Source of the DNA: Gammaproteobacteria bacterium | Lineage (GTDB): Bacteria; Pseudomonadota; Gammaproteobacteria; Enterobacterales; Permianibacteraceae | Direction: 5' to 3' | Length of the DNA: 64,000 nt | Assembly (NCBI GenBank): GCA_016182845.1 | Contig: JACPFT010000013.1 | Location: 1-64,000, forward strand | The notes under the pieces: model-generated | Database searches by the model: none | Told to the model about the DNA's origin: nothing | What the model saw: only the letters and a program-made list of their open reading frames with translations | In this document: positions 34,424 to 42,553 of the stretch, one piece after another | How positions within the stretch are numbered: the first letter of the stretch is position 1 | Layout of the letters: every line of letters begins with the position of its first letter | Program-made: the position numbers and the translations under genes

Positions 34424-37212
34424 AGCGTTTCCCCGGCCTTGAGCTTCACGCTCTCGAAACGCCCGTCGCCACGCAGGCGCGTGCCCCAGACCCGATGACT
34501 GCCCTGGTGGTTGGAGGGATGGAAGCTGATGGTCGTGCCCACGCCCAGGTCCAGGTCGCGGGTCTGCTCCAGCACATCCACCAGGCTCTCGGTGTCGAAG
34601 TGGCGCCCGGCCCGCTGCAGGGCGTCGATGAACAGGCTGGCGACGATATAGCCCTCCAGGGACACGAAATCCGGCTCCTCGTTGGGATACCAGCGCTTCA
34701 TGGCCTCGCGGTAGCGCAGTACGCCGGAGGCGTAGCCGCTGTACAGGGGCACGACTTGGCTGACCAGGACGCCCTCGCCATACTCCGGGCCGGCCTCGCC
34801 GAAGGCCTCGGACAGGGCATCGCTGCCCACGAAGGAGACATTGGCGATCTCGCCCCGGTAGCCACCTTGGCGCAAGCGGACGGTGAAGGCGGCGCTGGCC
34901 GCGTAAGTCGAGATCTGCACGATCGCCGCCACCGGCGTCGAACCCGGCGCCAAGAGACCCTGAACGGCCCCGTCCACCTGCACGCTGTTGCGCGCATAGG
35001 AATACTTGCGCACCGCCTCCGGCGCCACGCCATAGGCGGCCAGGGCCTGCTCCACGCCCTTCAGCCCGTCCAAGCCGAAGGCGTCGTTCTGATGGAACAC
35101 GGCGATCTGGGCCGGATCCAGCTTCTTTTCCTCGACGAAATAGCGCACCAGGGCCGCGGTCTCCTCGGCGTAGCTCGCCCGATAATTGAAGACATAGCGA
35201 TCCGGCGGGTTGTGGCGCAGGAGCTCGGCGCCGGAGAAGGTGCCGAACAACAGGGTCTTGCCGTCCAGGAGCCGGGGAAGGACCGCCGCCGTGGTGGGCG
35301 TGCCCACGTCGCCGATCAGGGCGAACACGCCGCTATCCGCCACCAAGAGACTATCCAGCTGGGCCAGGCTGCGCGCCGGTTCGTAGCCGTCGTCGACCGC
35401 GTTCAACTCCAGGCGCCGGCCATGGACGCCGCCGAGCTCGTTCTGTTCCAGGAAGCGCGCCGTCACTCCCAGCTGCATGCCCCGTCCCAGCTCACGGGCA
35501 GCGCCCGAGAAGGGCGCCAGCATGCCCAGGCGCACTCGCTCCGCCTCGACGCCGCGCGGCGCCTGCCAGCCGGACAGCTGGGCCTGGAGATCGTAGAGGC
35601 GGTAACGGCTGGCCGGCAGGGCCAGGCTCAGCGCGATCAGCGCCAGCAGAACCAGCACATAGACCGGCCAGCGGCGGCGCTTGGCTTTGGCCAGGGGCTC
35701 GGGCACCGGACGCGGCGTCACCGGAATGGCCGTGGGGATCGCCTCCTGGGCGGCGGGTTGAGTGCCGGGCATGGGTTGGCTGTACGCCGGCAGGCTGGCT
35801 TTAGCCAGGGCCGCCGTGGGCTCGCTCAAGCCCTGCTCATGGAAGACATGGGGAACGGAGGGCTGGGACGCCGCCGTGGGCAGGCTGGCGGCGGCCGGCA
35901 GATCCTTGAGGGCGATGGCCAGGCTGAGCACCGGCTCGCCGGCCGGCGGACTGGGCGCGACCGGTTCGCTCAGGCCGACCAGCTCCCTATGGGCCACGGC
36001 GCCGGCCTTGTCCAGGAGGGCGACGAAGCGATCGGCCATGTCGCGCCCCACCTGCTTCTTGAGCACGACCCGGCTGCCGGAAAACAGCTTGCCGACCTGG
36101 GCCTCGTCCAGGCGCAGCGCCTGTCCCAGGCGCGCGCACACGGCCTCCGGCGACTCGCCGGGCTTGAGCTCGCCGGCGAACACCACGCGGTACTGGTTTA
36201 CTCCAAGAGGAGAGCCGCCGGCCGGCAGGATGGCCGTGGCCTGGACCGCGGCTTGGATGCCCGCCGTCACGCCCTCCCGGGCCAGCTCGTGGAGGCGACG
36301 CAGGAAGCCGGCCACGTCGGCGATGCGCGCCTCCGGCGACCGGGCCATGGCCTCGCGCACCAGGGGCTCGAAGACCCGGCAGCGGGCGTCGGCCAGCGGC
36401 AGGCTCGCCAGGCTGTCGGGCGGCCCGGACAGCTGGGCGGCCATGATGGCCTGGGGATCGCCGCCCTGGTAGGGCGTGCGGCCGGCGCAGAGGAAGAACA
36501 GGATGGCGCCCAGGGCATAGATGTCGGCGCGGGGATCGATGTCGCGCCGACCCTCGATCTGCTCGGGGGCGAGATAGCCGGGCGTGCCCATGACCATGCC
36601 CAGGCGCGTGTACTTGAGATCCGCCTCGGCGAGCGGCTTGCTGATGCCGAAGTCCAGGAGCTTGGCGGTCACGGTGTCGCCGGCCAGGCGCGCCAGGACG
36701 ATATTGGCCGGCTTCAGGTCCCGGTGCACGATGGCCATGCGGTGTGCGGCGGACAGGCCCTCGCCGATCTGCTCCATGAGCCAGACCAGCTGTTCCAGGC
36801 GCAGGGCGCCCTGGCGCTGCACATGCTCCTCCAGGGATTCGCCGCGCAGGTATTCGGCCACCAGGAAGACCCTGCCGTCCTCGGTGTTGCCGAAGTCGAT
36901 GATGTGCAGGACATTGGGGTGGTTGAGCTGGCTGGCGATGCGCGCCTCGCGCAGGAAGAGCTGCACGAAGTCCGCGTCGCCGGTGCCGCTGCGCAGGAAC
37001 TTGACCACCACCAGGCGGTCCAGGGTCAGCTGGCGCGCCACGTAGACGATGCTCATGGCGCCTTCGGCCAGGCGCGACTCGATGCGGTAGCTGTTCTTGA
37101 GGATGAGGCCGATGAGCGGATCCTGGACGGCCCGCTCGATCAGGGTGGCGCCGTCCAGGGGACAGAGCCCGCCGATGGCATAATCACGCTGGCAGAGGGG
37201 GCAGTATTTCAT
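34420..37212 (-). CDS. Transmembrane Ser/Thr kinase with extracytoplasmic ABC-type binding domain
   Basis: A 930-residue protein. Order: zinc ribbon (CPLC and CPLD, 4-19); Ser/Thr kinase about 43-310 with Lys71 (VVVKFL), HRDLKPAN at 163-170, DFG at 188-190 and GTPGYLAPEQ at 209-218; a ~75-residue module of unknown function (340-415); a Pro/Ala linker; one transmembrane helix (515-533); and a type I periplasmic-binding domain of the Leu/Ile/Val class from 560 to the end (MLAPFSGAARELGRGMQLGV). The binding domain should face the periplasm and control the kinase. It is 33 nt downstream of chpC, in the place of chpD/chpE of Pseudomonas. Confidence 0.9.
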   Translation of the reverse strand: MKYCPLCQRDYAIGGLCPLDGATLIERAVQDPLIGLILKNSYRIESRLAEGAMSIVYVARQLTLDRLVVVKFLRSGTGDADFVQLFLREARIASQLNHPNVLHIIDFGNTEDGRVFLVAEYLRGESLEEHVQRQGALRLEQLVWLMEQIGEGLSAAHRMAIVHRDLKPANIVLARLAGDTVTAKLLDFGISKPLAEADLKYTRLGMVMGTPGYLAPEQIEGRRDIDPRADIYALGAILFFLCAGRTPYQGGDPQAIMAAQLSGPPDSLASLPLADARCRVFEPLVREAMARSPEARIADVAGFLRRLHELAREGVTAGIQAAVQATAILPAGGSPLGVNQYRVVFAGELKPGESPEAVCARLGQALRLDEAQVGKLFSGSRVVLKKQVGRDMADRFVALLDKAGAVAHRELVGLSEPVAPSPPAGEPVLSLAIALKDLPAAASLPTAASQPSVPHVFHEQGLSEPTAALAKASLPAYSQPMPGTQPAAQEAIPTAIPVTPRPVPEPLAKAKRRRWPVYVLVLLALIALSLALPASRYRLYDLQAQLSGWQAPRGVEAERVRLGMLAPFSGAARELGRGMQLGVTARFLEQNELGGVHGRRLELNAVDDGYEPARSLAQLDSLLVADSGVFALIGDVGTPTTAAVLPRLLDGKTLLFGTFSGAELLRHNPPDRYVFNYRASYAEETAALVRYFVEEKKLDPAQIAVFHQNDAFGLDGLKGVEQALAAYGVAPEAVRKYSYARNSVQVDGAVQGLLAPGSTPVAAIVQISTYAASAAFTVRLRQGGYRGEIANVSFVGSDALSEAFGEAGPEYGEGVLVSQVVPLYSGYASGVLRYREAMKRWYPNEEPDFVSLEGYIVASLFIDALQRAGRHFDTESLVDVLEQTRDLDLGVGTTISFHPSNHQGSHRVWGTRLRGDGRFESVKLKAGETL

Positions 37213-37245
37213 CCTTGACGCTCCCTAGGGTCTGTTGCCCTAGCC

Positions 37246-37692
37246 CTAGGCCAATTGACCCAACAGGGGTTCGAGGGCGTCCGGGTCCGGCACGCGCAGA
37301 ACCTGTCCCTGGTAGCGCACATAGGTCTTCACCGCATGGGCCTCCGGGCCCTCCACGGCCTCCAGATCGCCCGGATCGATCTCCGCCGGGCTGGGCTGGC
37401 CATGGACCAGGAGGGCATAGAACTCCTTGGCGGTGCCCTCGTTGAGGGTCTGCATCACCGCGAAACGCGAACCGGGACGCGGCAGCACCGTGCCCTCGCC
37501 ATTGGCGCACTCGAAGGACAGCACGGGCAGCTTCTGTCCGCGCCAGACCACTTCCCCCAGCAACCAGTCCGGGCCCTTGGTCTTGGCCTCCATGCCGGCG
37601 AAGGGAATGACCTCGGCCACCAGGGCGCTAGGCACGAGCAGGCCCATGCCCTGCATGGGGACGATCAGGCTGGAAACGCGGGTTTGGGACAT
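37246..37692 (-). CDS. chpC: CheW-like protein ChpC
   Basis: A 148-residue CheW-domain protein: SSLIVPMQGMGLLVPSALVAEVI at the N-terminus and WLLGEVVWRGQKLPVLSFE in the middle, the typical CheW adaptor strands. By position (after chpB) it corresponds to ChpC, a coupling protein for the ChpA kinase and receptors. Start 37692 is preferred over 37704 because GAGG lies 6 nt upstream. A 9-nt gap separates it from chpB. Confidence 0.85.
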   Translation of the reverse strand: MSQTRVSSLIVPMQGMGLLVPSALVAEVIPFAGMEAKTKGPDWLLGEVVWRGQKLPVLSFECANGEGTVLPRPGSRFAVMQTLNEGTAKEFYALLVHGQPSPAEIDPGDLEAVEGPEAHAVKTYVRYQGQVLRVPDPDALEPLLGQLA

Positions 37693-37700
37693 AACAGGCC

Positions 37701-39344
37701 TCAATGATTAACGGCGGCGGCATCGTCCCTATGGCCCAGGAACTCGGCGCAATGCCGGGCCAGCTCCTCGGGAGTGCCGGTATAACTGACGACTCCGGCG
37801 GCGCGCGCCGAGTCGGGCATGGAGGAATTGGCGCAGCTCTCGGCGTCCTGGGCCCAGACCAGGCCGCCCTGGGCGATCACGGCCTTGCCGCCCTCGGCGC
37901 CGTCGTCGCCCATGCCGCTGAACACGATGCACAGGGCCTGCTCGCCATACATCTTGGCCACGTCCTCCATCACATCGTTGATGCAGGGCGCGTAAGGCGG
38001 CGTCCAATGAGCCGGGCTGGTGGTCACCAAGCCCCCATGGGCGAAATTCAGCCGGCTGGCCACCGGCACCAGGACCAACTGGCCCATGGCCAGGTCGTGG
38101 CTACCCTCCACCATCACCACCTCGTAGGGGCTGGCGGTTTCCAGGGCCCGGGCCAGGACCGGCAGGAAGCCGGGATCGATATGTTGGGCCAGCACGAACA
38201 CCGCCGGCAGCCCGGGCGGCAGCGCCTGGAGGAAACGCTTCACGGCCGCCGGGCCACCCAGGGAGGCCGCCAGAACCACCAGCTGCCAGGGCGCGCTAGC
38301 CGCCATCTGGGGTAGGGGCGTTTCCAGGGGAGCTGGGCATTCTTTGGAGGGCGAAAGCTCGTCGGCGACCAAATCGAAGGCAAAATCGCCGGCGGCGGCT
38401 TCCGCCGTGAAGGCTGTCGGGAACTCCAGCTCCAGCAGCTCGACCGGTGCCGGTTCGTCAGAAATCAGGGGCGTCTCGGCAGCCGTGGACGCGTCCGACC
38501 AGCGCAGCTCCACTTCCTCGATGCCGGTCATGTCCGCCGCCGGGGAGACGGGATGGCTCGCCGGCGCCGACTCGGACGGGACGGCTGCGGACGGTGCGGC
38601 GAAATCGATGCCCAGGATCTCCGGCTCGCCGCCAGCGGGCGTCAGATCCCAGTCCAGGGTGAATTCGGGCTCGATCCGGCCCTGGGCCCTGGTCGCCGGC
38701 GGAGTCACGGCCGGCGAAACCGGTGCCTCGTCGTCACCCGCCAGCTCGAACTCCAGCCCCTGAGGCATGGCCTCTTCGCTGTCGGCAGCCTCGACGGCAA
38801 AACCGAACTCCAGCCCGCCCAGCTCCGGAGGAATGGCCTCGGAAGCCGGCGGCGCCGGGGGTTCCCTGTCCGCCGGAGCGTCGGTGACCGGCTCGGCCGG
38901 CTCGGGCTCCGACGCCACGGCGGGCTGCGGCGCGGCCAGCAGATCCTCGTCTTCGGCCAGGCCCGCCAGGGAAAAATCCAGTTCCTCGGGCAGCTCCAGG
39001 ACCCCCAGGCCATCGTCGGCCGGGGCCTCGGGCTCGCCGGCCAGCTCCTGCAGGCGCTCCGCCAGGCTGCGCGCCCAGTAGGCGGGATAGGCATGGCCGG
39101 CCAGGGTCTCCGGCTCGTCGATGAACACCGGCGCGACCGCCGCGTCCAACAGCCTATCGACGCTCTCGGTCCAATCGTCCTCGCCCAGATGCACCAGCCA
39201 GACCGCCACGGCCCGGGAACCGATATCGGCCTCGCCCAGGTTCTCCGGCGAGCGTTCGACGGCGATCTCGACGCCGCGCTCGGCCAGCAGAGCCCTCAAG
39301 GCCCCGCTCTCGCCGGCGCGGCTCACCAGACCGATGCGCAGCAT
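37701..39344 (-). CDS. chpB: CheB-type methylesterase ChpB
   Basis: A 547-residue protein. The C-terminal ~190 residues are a CheB methylesterase domain with the catalytic Ser (LAASLGGP), His (LAQHIDPGFL) and Asp (SGMGDDGAEGG). The N-terminal ~100 residues resemble a degenerate receiver. The region between (about 110-345) is an Ala/Glu/Pro-rich linker, far longer than in E. coli CheB. It should demethylate receptor glutamates in PilJ. It lies 11 nt after chpA. Confidence 0.9.
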   Translation of the reverse strand: MLRIGLVSRAGESGALRALLAERGVEIAVERSPENLGEADIGSRAVAVWLVHLGEDDWTESVDRLLDAAVAPVFIDEPETLAGHAYPAYWARSLAERLQELAGEPEAPADDGLGVLELPEELDFSLAGLAEDEDLLAAPQPAVASEPEPAEPVTDAPADREPPAPPASEAIPPELGGLEFGFAVEAADSEEAMPQGLEFELAGDDEAPVSPAVTPPATRAQGRIEPEFTLDWDLTPAGGEPEILGIDFAAPSAAVPSESAPASHPVSPAADMTGIEEVELRWSDASTAAETPLISDEPAPVELLELEFPTAFTAEAAAGDFAFDLVADELSPSKECPAPLETPLPQMAASAPWQLVVLAASLGGPAAVKRFLQALPPGLPAVFVLAQHIDPGFLPVLARALETASPYEVVMVEGSHDLAMGQLVLVPVASRLNFAHGGLVTTSPAHWTPPYAPCINDVMEDVAKMYGEQALCIVFSGMGDDGAEGGKAVIAQGGLVWAQDAESCANSSMPDSARAAGVVSYTGTPEELARHCAEFLGHRDDAAAVNH

Positions 39345-39355
39345 CCGCGTCTACC

Positions 39356-42300
39356 TCAGCTGCCCGCCAGGACGGCGATGGTGTCGAGCAGCTCCACCTC
39401 GTCGAAGGGCTTGCCCATGAAGCGGTTCACGCCTATGGCCTCGGCGCGGGTGCGGTGTTTCTCGCCGGTGCGCGAGGTGATCATGATGATGGGCAGGTCC
39501 TTGAGACGCTCGTCGTGGCGGATGACCGTGGCCAGCTCGAAGCCGTCCATGCGCGGCATTTCGATGTCCAGGAGCATGATGTCCGGCTTGAGATCGTGCA
39601 GCTGGTTGACCGCATCCACCCCGTCCTTGGCGGTGATGACCTCGTAGCCATGGCGCTCCAGGAGGCGCGCCGTGACCTTGCGCACCGTGATGGAATCGTC
39701 CACCACCATGACCTGGGTGACGCGCTTCTCGCCGGCGGCGACCGGAACCGGCTCGACCGGCAAGGCCTCGGCGGCGCGGGCGGCGACCTCGGCCAGGCGC
39801 ACGGTCTCGCGGCGCAGGAGGGCGGCGATGTCCAGAATGAGCACGACACGGCCGTCGCCCAGAATCGTCGCACCGGACAGGCCGGAGATGGTGGACAGCT
39901 GGGTGCCCACCGACTTCACGACGATTTCGCGCGAGCCCATGAGATCGTCGACCTGCAGGGCGATGGGATGCTCGACGCCGTGCAGCAAAAGCACCGGCAG
40001 CGGCCGGTACAGGCCTTCCAGCTTGGCGCCGACGTTCTGATCCAACAGCCCGCCCAGGTACTTCAGGTTGTAGGGCTGGCCGGCATAGCTGTATTGGGCG
40101 TCCGGCGTGGTGTAGTACTCGGCCAGCTCGTAGGGGCTGACGCGCACGATGCCTTCGATGTTGGCGAGCGGGATGGCATAGACGTCCTCGCCCAGCTTCA
40201 CCATCAGGGCCTGGTTCACCGAAACCGTGAAAGGCAGGCGCACCGTGAAGCGCGAGCCGTGGCCCTCCTGGGAATGGATGTCGATAAGGCCGCCCATGGA
40301 GCGGATCTCGCTGTTCACCACGTCCATGCCCACGCCTCGCCCGGAAACCTGGGTGATCTTCTCGGCCGTGGAGAAGCCGGCATGCAGGATCAGCTGCTGC
40401 AGCTCGTGCTCGGTCAGCTGGGAATCGGCGGTGATCAGGCCGCGTTCCAGGGCCTTGGCCCGCACGCGGCCCAGGTGGATGCCGGCGCCGTCATCGGAAA
40501 TCTCGATGATGACCTCGCCACCCTCGCGGAACAGGCGAATCTTGATGCGGCCGATGTCGGCCTTGCCGGCGGCGCGGCGCACCGATGCCGATTCGATGCC
40601 ATGGTCCATGGCATTGCGCAGCATGTGCTCGATGGGCGCGATCATGCGCTCGGCCACCGTGCGGTCCATTTCGCCCTCGGCGAAGATGGCCAGCTCCACT
40701 TCCTTGCCCAGCTCGGTGTTGAGCTGCTTGACGATACGCTTCAGGCGCGGCACCAGGGTCTCGAAGGGCACCATGCGCGTGCGCATCAAGCCTTCCTGGA
40801 GCTCGGTGTTGACGCGGCCCTGCTGCACCAGGAGGGTGTCCGCCTCGGACTGCAGGTTCTCGATGGTGTCCTTGAGGGACAGCAAGTCGTTGGAGGATTC
40901 GGACAGCTGGCGAGTCAGTTCCGACTGGCGCGTGTAGCGGTCCATTTCCAGCGGGTCGAAGTCCTCGTAGGCGCTGGATACCTCGCGGCGGTACTGGACC
41001 TGGGCCTCGGTTTCGATTTCCAGGTTGCGCAGCTGTTCGCGCTGACGGGCGATGGTCGCGGTCATTTCGTTCAGGTTGAACTTGAGCGCGGAAACCTGCT
41101 GCTCCAGGCGCGAACGGTAAATGGAGGTTTCGCCCGCCAGGTTCACCAGGTCTTCCAGGACATCGGCGCGCACGCGCACGACTTCTTGGGTCGCGCGCCG
41201 CTCTTCCGCCATGGGGGCGGCCTTGCGTAGCGGCATGGGAATGATCTTGGCGTCGCCCGTGGCCTCGGGCACGGGCATGGACGGCGCGGGCTGCGGGACC
41301 GGGGCTCGGCTCTCCGCCGCCGGCATCGCGCCGGATTCCCCGCGCAGCAAGCCTTCCAGGATCGCCATGAACCGAACCGGCCGGGTCTGGCGGCGATCCT
41401 TGCGCACTTCGGCGAGCAGATGCCCGATCCAGTCGCGACCTTCGGCGATCCGTTTCTGGACTGCCGGCTCCAGGGCCAGGCTGCCGTCGATGACGCGCTC
41501 GAACACCGCCTCCAGGGCATGGGTCAGATCGCCCAGGGCCGAGAGGCTGGACAGGCGCGCGCCGCCCTTGAGGGTGTGCAGATAGCGTTGCAGCAGAGCC
41601 AGGACCGCGCCCATGTCCTCGGCTTCGGTGAGTTGGCTTAAAGCCTCGTCGATCTGATCCATGAGTTCGGCAGATTCTTCCAGATAAATCTCCAGAATCT
41701 CCTCGCCGGCCTCGTCCAGCTGCACCGGCTCCGCCAGATCCTCGCCTTCGGCCACCGCCACGGGCGTCGGAGCAAGGCCTGCCATGGGCTGGGAACTGGT
41801 CGCAGGCACTGCCTCGCCGTAGGCGGCGAAGCGGGCGATCAGTGCCGCGGCATCGGCGATATCGCCTCCGGCACGACAAGTCGCCACCATGGCGGACAAC
41901 TGCTCCTGGGCCTCCTCGGAGAGGCGCACCAAGGCCGGCGAGCCGCTCTTGCGTCCCTCGGCCACGGCCTCGTAACAATCCTCCATGGCATGGGCGAGAT
42001 CGGCGATGGGACCGATGCCGGCCATGCGGGAACTGCCCTTCAGGGTATGCAAATCGCGCTGCAAGGATGCCACCAGGCCGCGCTCGGCGGGTTCCTGCTC
42101 CCAGCGCAACAGCGTATCGGCCACGGATTCCAAGAGCTCGTTGGCTTCGTCCAGGAAGATATCGACCAGCTCCTGCTCGATGCTTGCCTCGGCGTCGGAG
42201 AGGACCAGGGAGGTCACCTCCGCCTCCGCTTCCTCGCGGCGGGCCGGCACGACCGGGGTGTCCACGGCGCGCTCGGTGAACAGCGCCAGCTCGGCCTCCA

Positions 42301-42553
42301 GGACCTCGGCCGGCAGCTCTTCCAGCTCGGCATCCAGATCGAAACCGGCGTCCTCGGTTTCCAGCGTCGGCTCAATTTCCGCGACGGCTTCGGCTTCGGC
42401 TTCGGCTTCGGCTTCGGCTTCGGCTTCGGCTTCGGCTTCGGCTTCGGCTTCGGCTTCGGCTTCGGCTTCGGCTTCGGCTTCGGCTTCGGCTTCGGCTTCG
42501 GCTTCGGCTTCGGCTTCGAAGCATCTCGCCGCCGATTTCGGCCGGCGCTTCAA
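39356..42553 (-). CDS. chpA: ChpA hybrid histidine kinase, C-terminal part (second frame)
   Basis: The 3' part of chpA, read in a different frame from the 5' part. After the (Glu-Ala)n tract come Hpt domains DLHTLKGSSRMAGI (His codon 42049) and YLHTLKGGARLSSL (41578). Next are the dimerisation/phosphotransfer region, an HATPase domain (IEHMLRNAMDHGIE, DDGAGIHLGRV, SGRGVGMDVV), a CheW domain (GEDVYAIPLANIEGIV) and a C-terminal receiver (VMVVDDSITVRKV, IMLLDIEMPRMDG, GKPF). No convincing start exists in this frame (a TTG at 42553 lacks a ribosome-binding site). It must be joined to the 5' part by a +1 shift or reflect an indel. Confidence 0.9.
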   Translation of the reverse strand: MKRRPKSAARCFEAEAEAEAEAEAEAEAEAEAEAEAEAEAEAEAEAEAEAEAEAEAVAEIEPTLETEDAGFDLDAELEELPAEVLEAELALFTERAVDTPVVPARREEAEAEVTSLVLSDAEASIEQELVDIFLDEANELLESVADTLLRWEQEPAERGLVASLQRDLHTLKGSSRMAGIGPIADLAHAMEDCYEAVAEGRKSGSPALVRLSEEAQEQLSAMVATCRAGGDIADAAALIARFAAYGEAVPATSSQPMAGLAPTPVAVAEGEDLAEPVQLDEAGEEILEIYLEESAELMDQIDEALSQLTEAEDMGAVLALLQRYLHTLKGGARLSSLSALGDLTHALEAVFERVIDGSLALEPAVQKRIAEGRDWIGHLLAEVRKDRRQTRPVRFMAILEGLLRGESGAMPAAESRAPVPQPAPSMPVPEATGDAKIIPMPLRKAAPMAEERRATQEVVRVRADVLEDLVNLAGETSIYRSRLEQQVSALKFNLNEMTATIARQREQLRNLEIETEAQVQYRREVSSAYEDFDPLEMDRYTRQSELTRQLSESSNDLLSLKDTIENLQSEADTLLVQQGRVNTELQEGLMRTRMVPFETLVPRLKRIVKQLNTELGKEVELAIFAEGEMDRTVAERMIAPIEHMLRNAMDHGIESASVRRAAGKADIGRIKIRLFREGGEVIIEISDDGAGIHLGRVRAKALERGLITADSQLTEHELQQLILHAGFSTAEKITQVSGRGVGMDVVNSEIRSMGGLIDIHSQEGHGSRFTVRLPFTVSVNQALMVKLGEDVYAIPLANIEGIVRVSPYELAEYYTTPDAQYSYAGQPYNLKYLGGLLDQNVGAKLEGLYRPLPVLLLHGVEHPIALQVDDLMGSREIVVKSVGTQLSTISGLSGATILGDGRVVLILDIAALLRRETVRLAEVAARAAEALPVEPVPVAAGEKRVTQVMVVDDSITVRKVTARLLERHGYEVITAKDGVDAVNQLHDLKPDIMLLDIEMPRMDGFELATVIRHDERLKDLPIIMITSRTGEKHRTRAEAIGVNRFMGKPFDEVELLDTIAVLAGS

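Noticed and set aside
34084-37218. 1,044-codon plus-strand open frame opposite the kinase gene
   Set aside because: A high-GC antisense shadow; no domain is seen and the minus strand encodes clear kinase and binding domains.
42385-42516. CRISPR-like array
   Set aside because: Units are contiguous 6-bp copies with no spacers; it is a coding microsatellite.
42520-42553. Independent TTG start for the chpA kinase half at 42553
   Set aside because: No ribosome-binding site, and the upstream frame encodes continuous ChpA sequence right up to the array, so one split gene is more likely.
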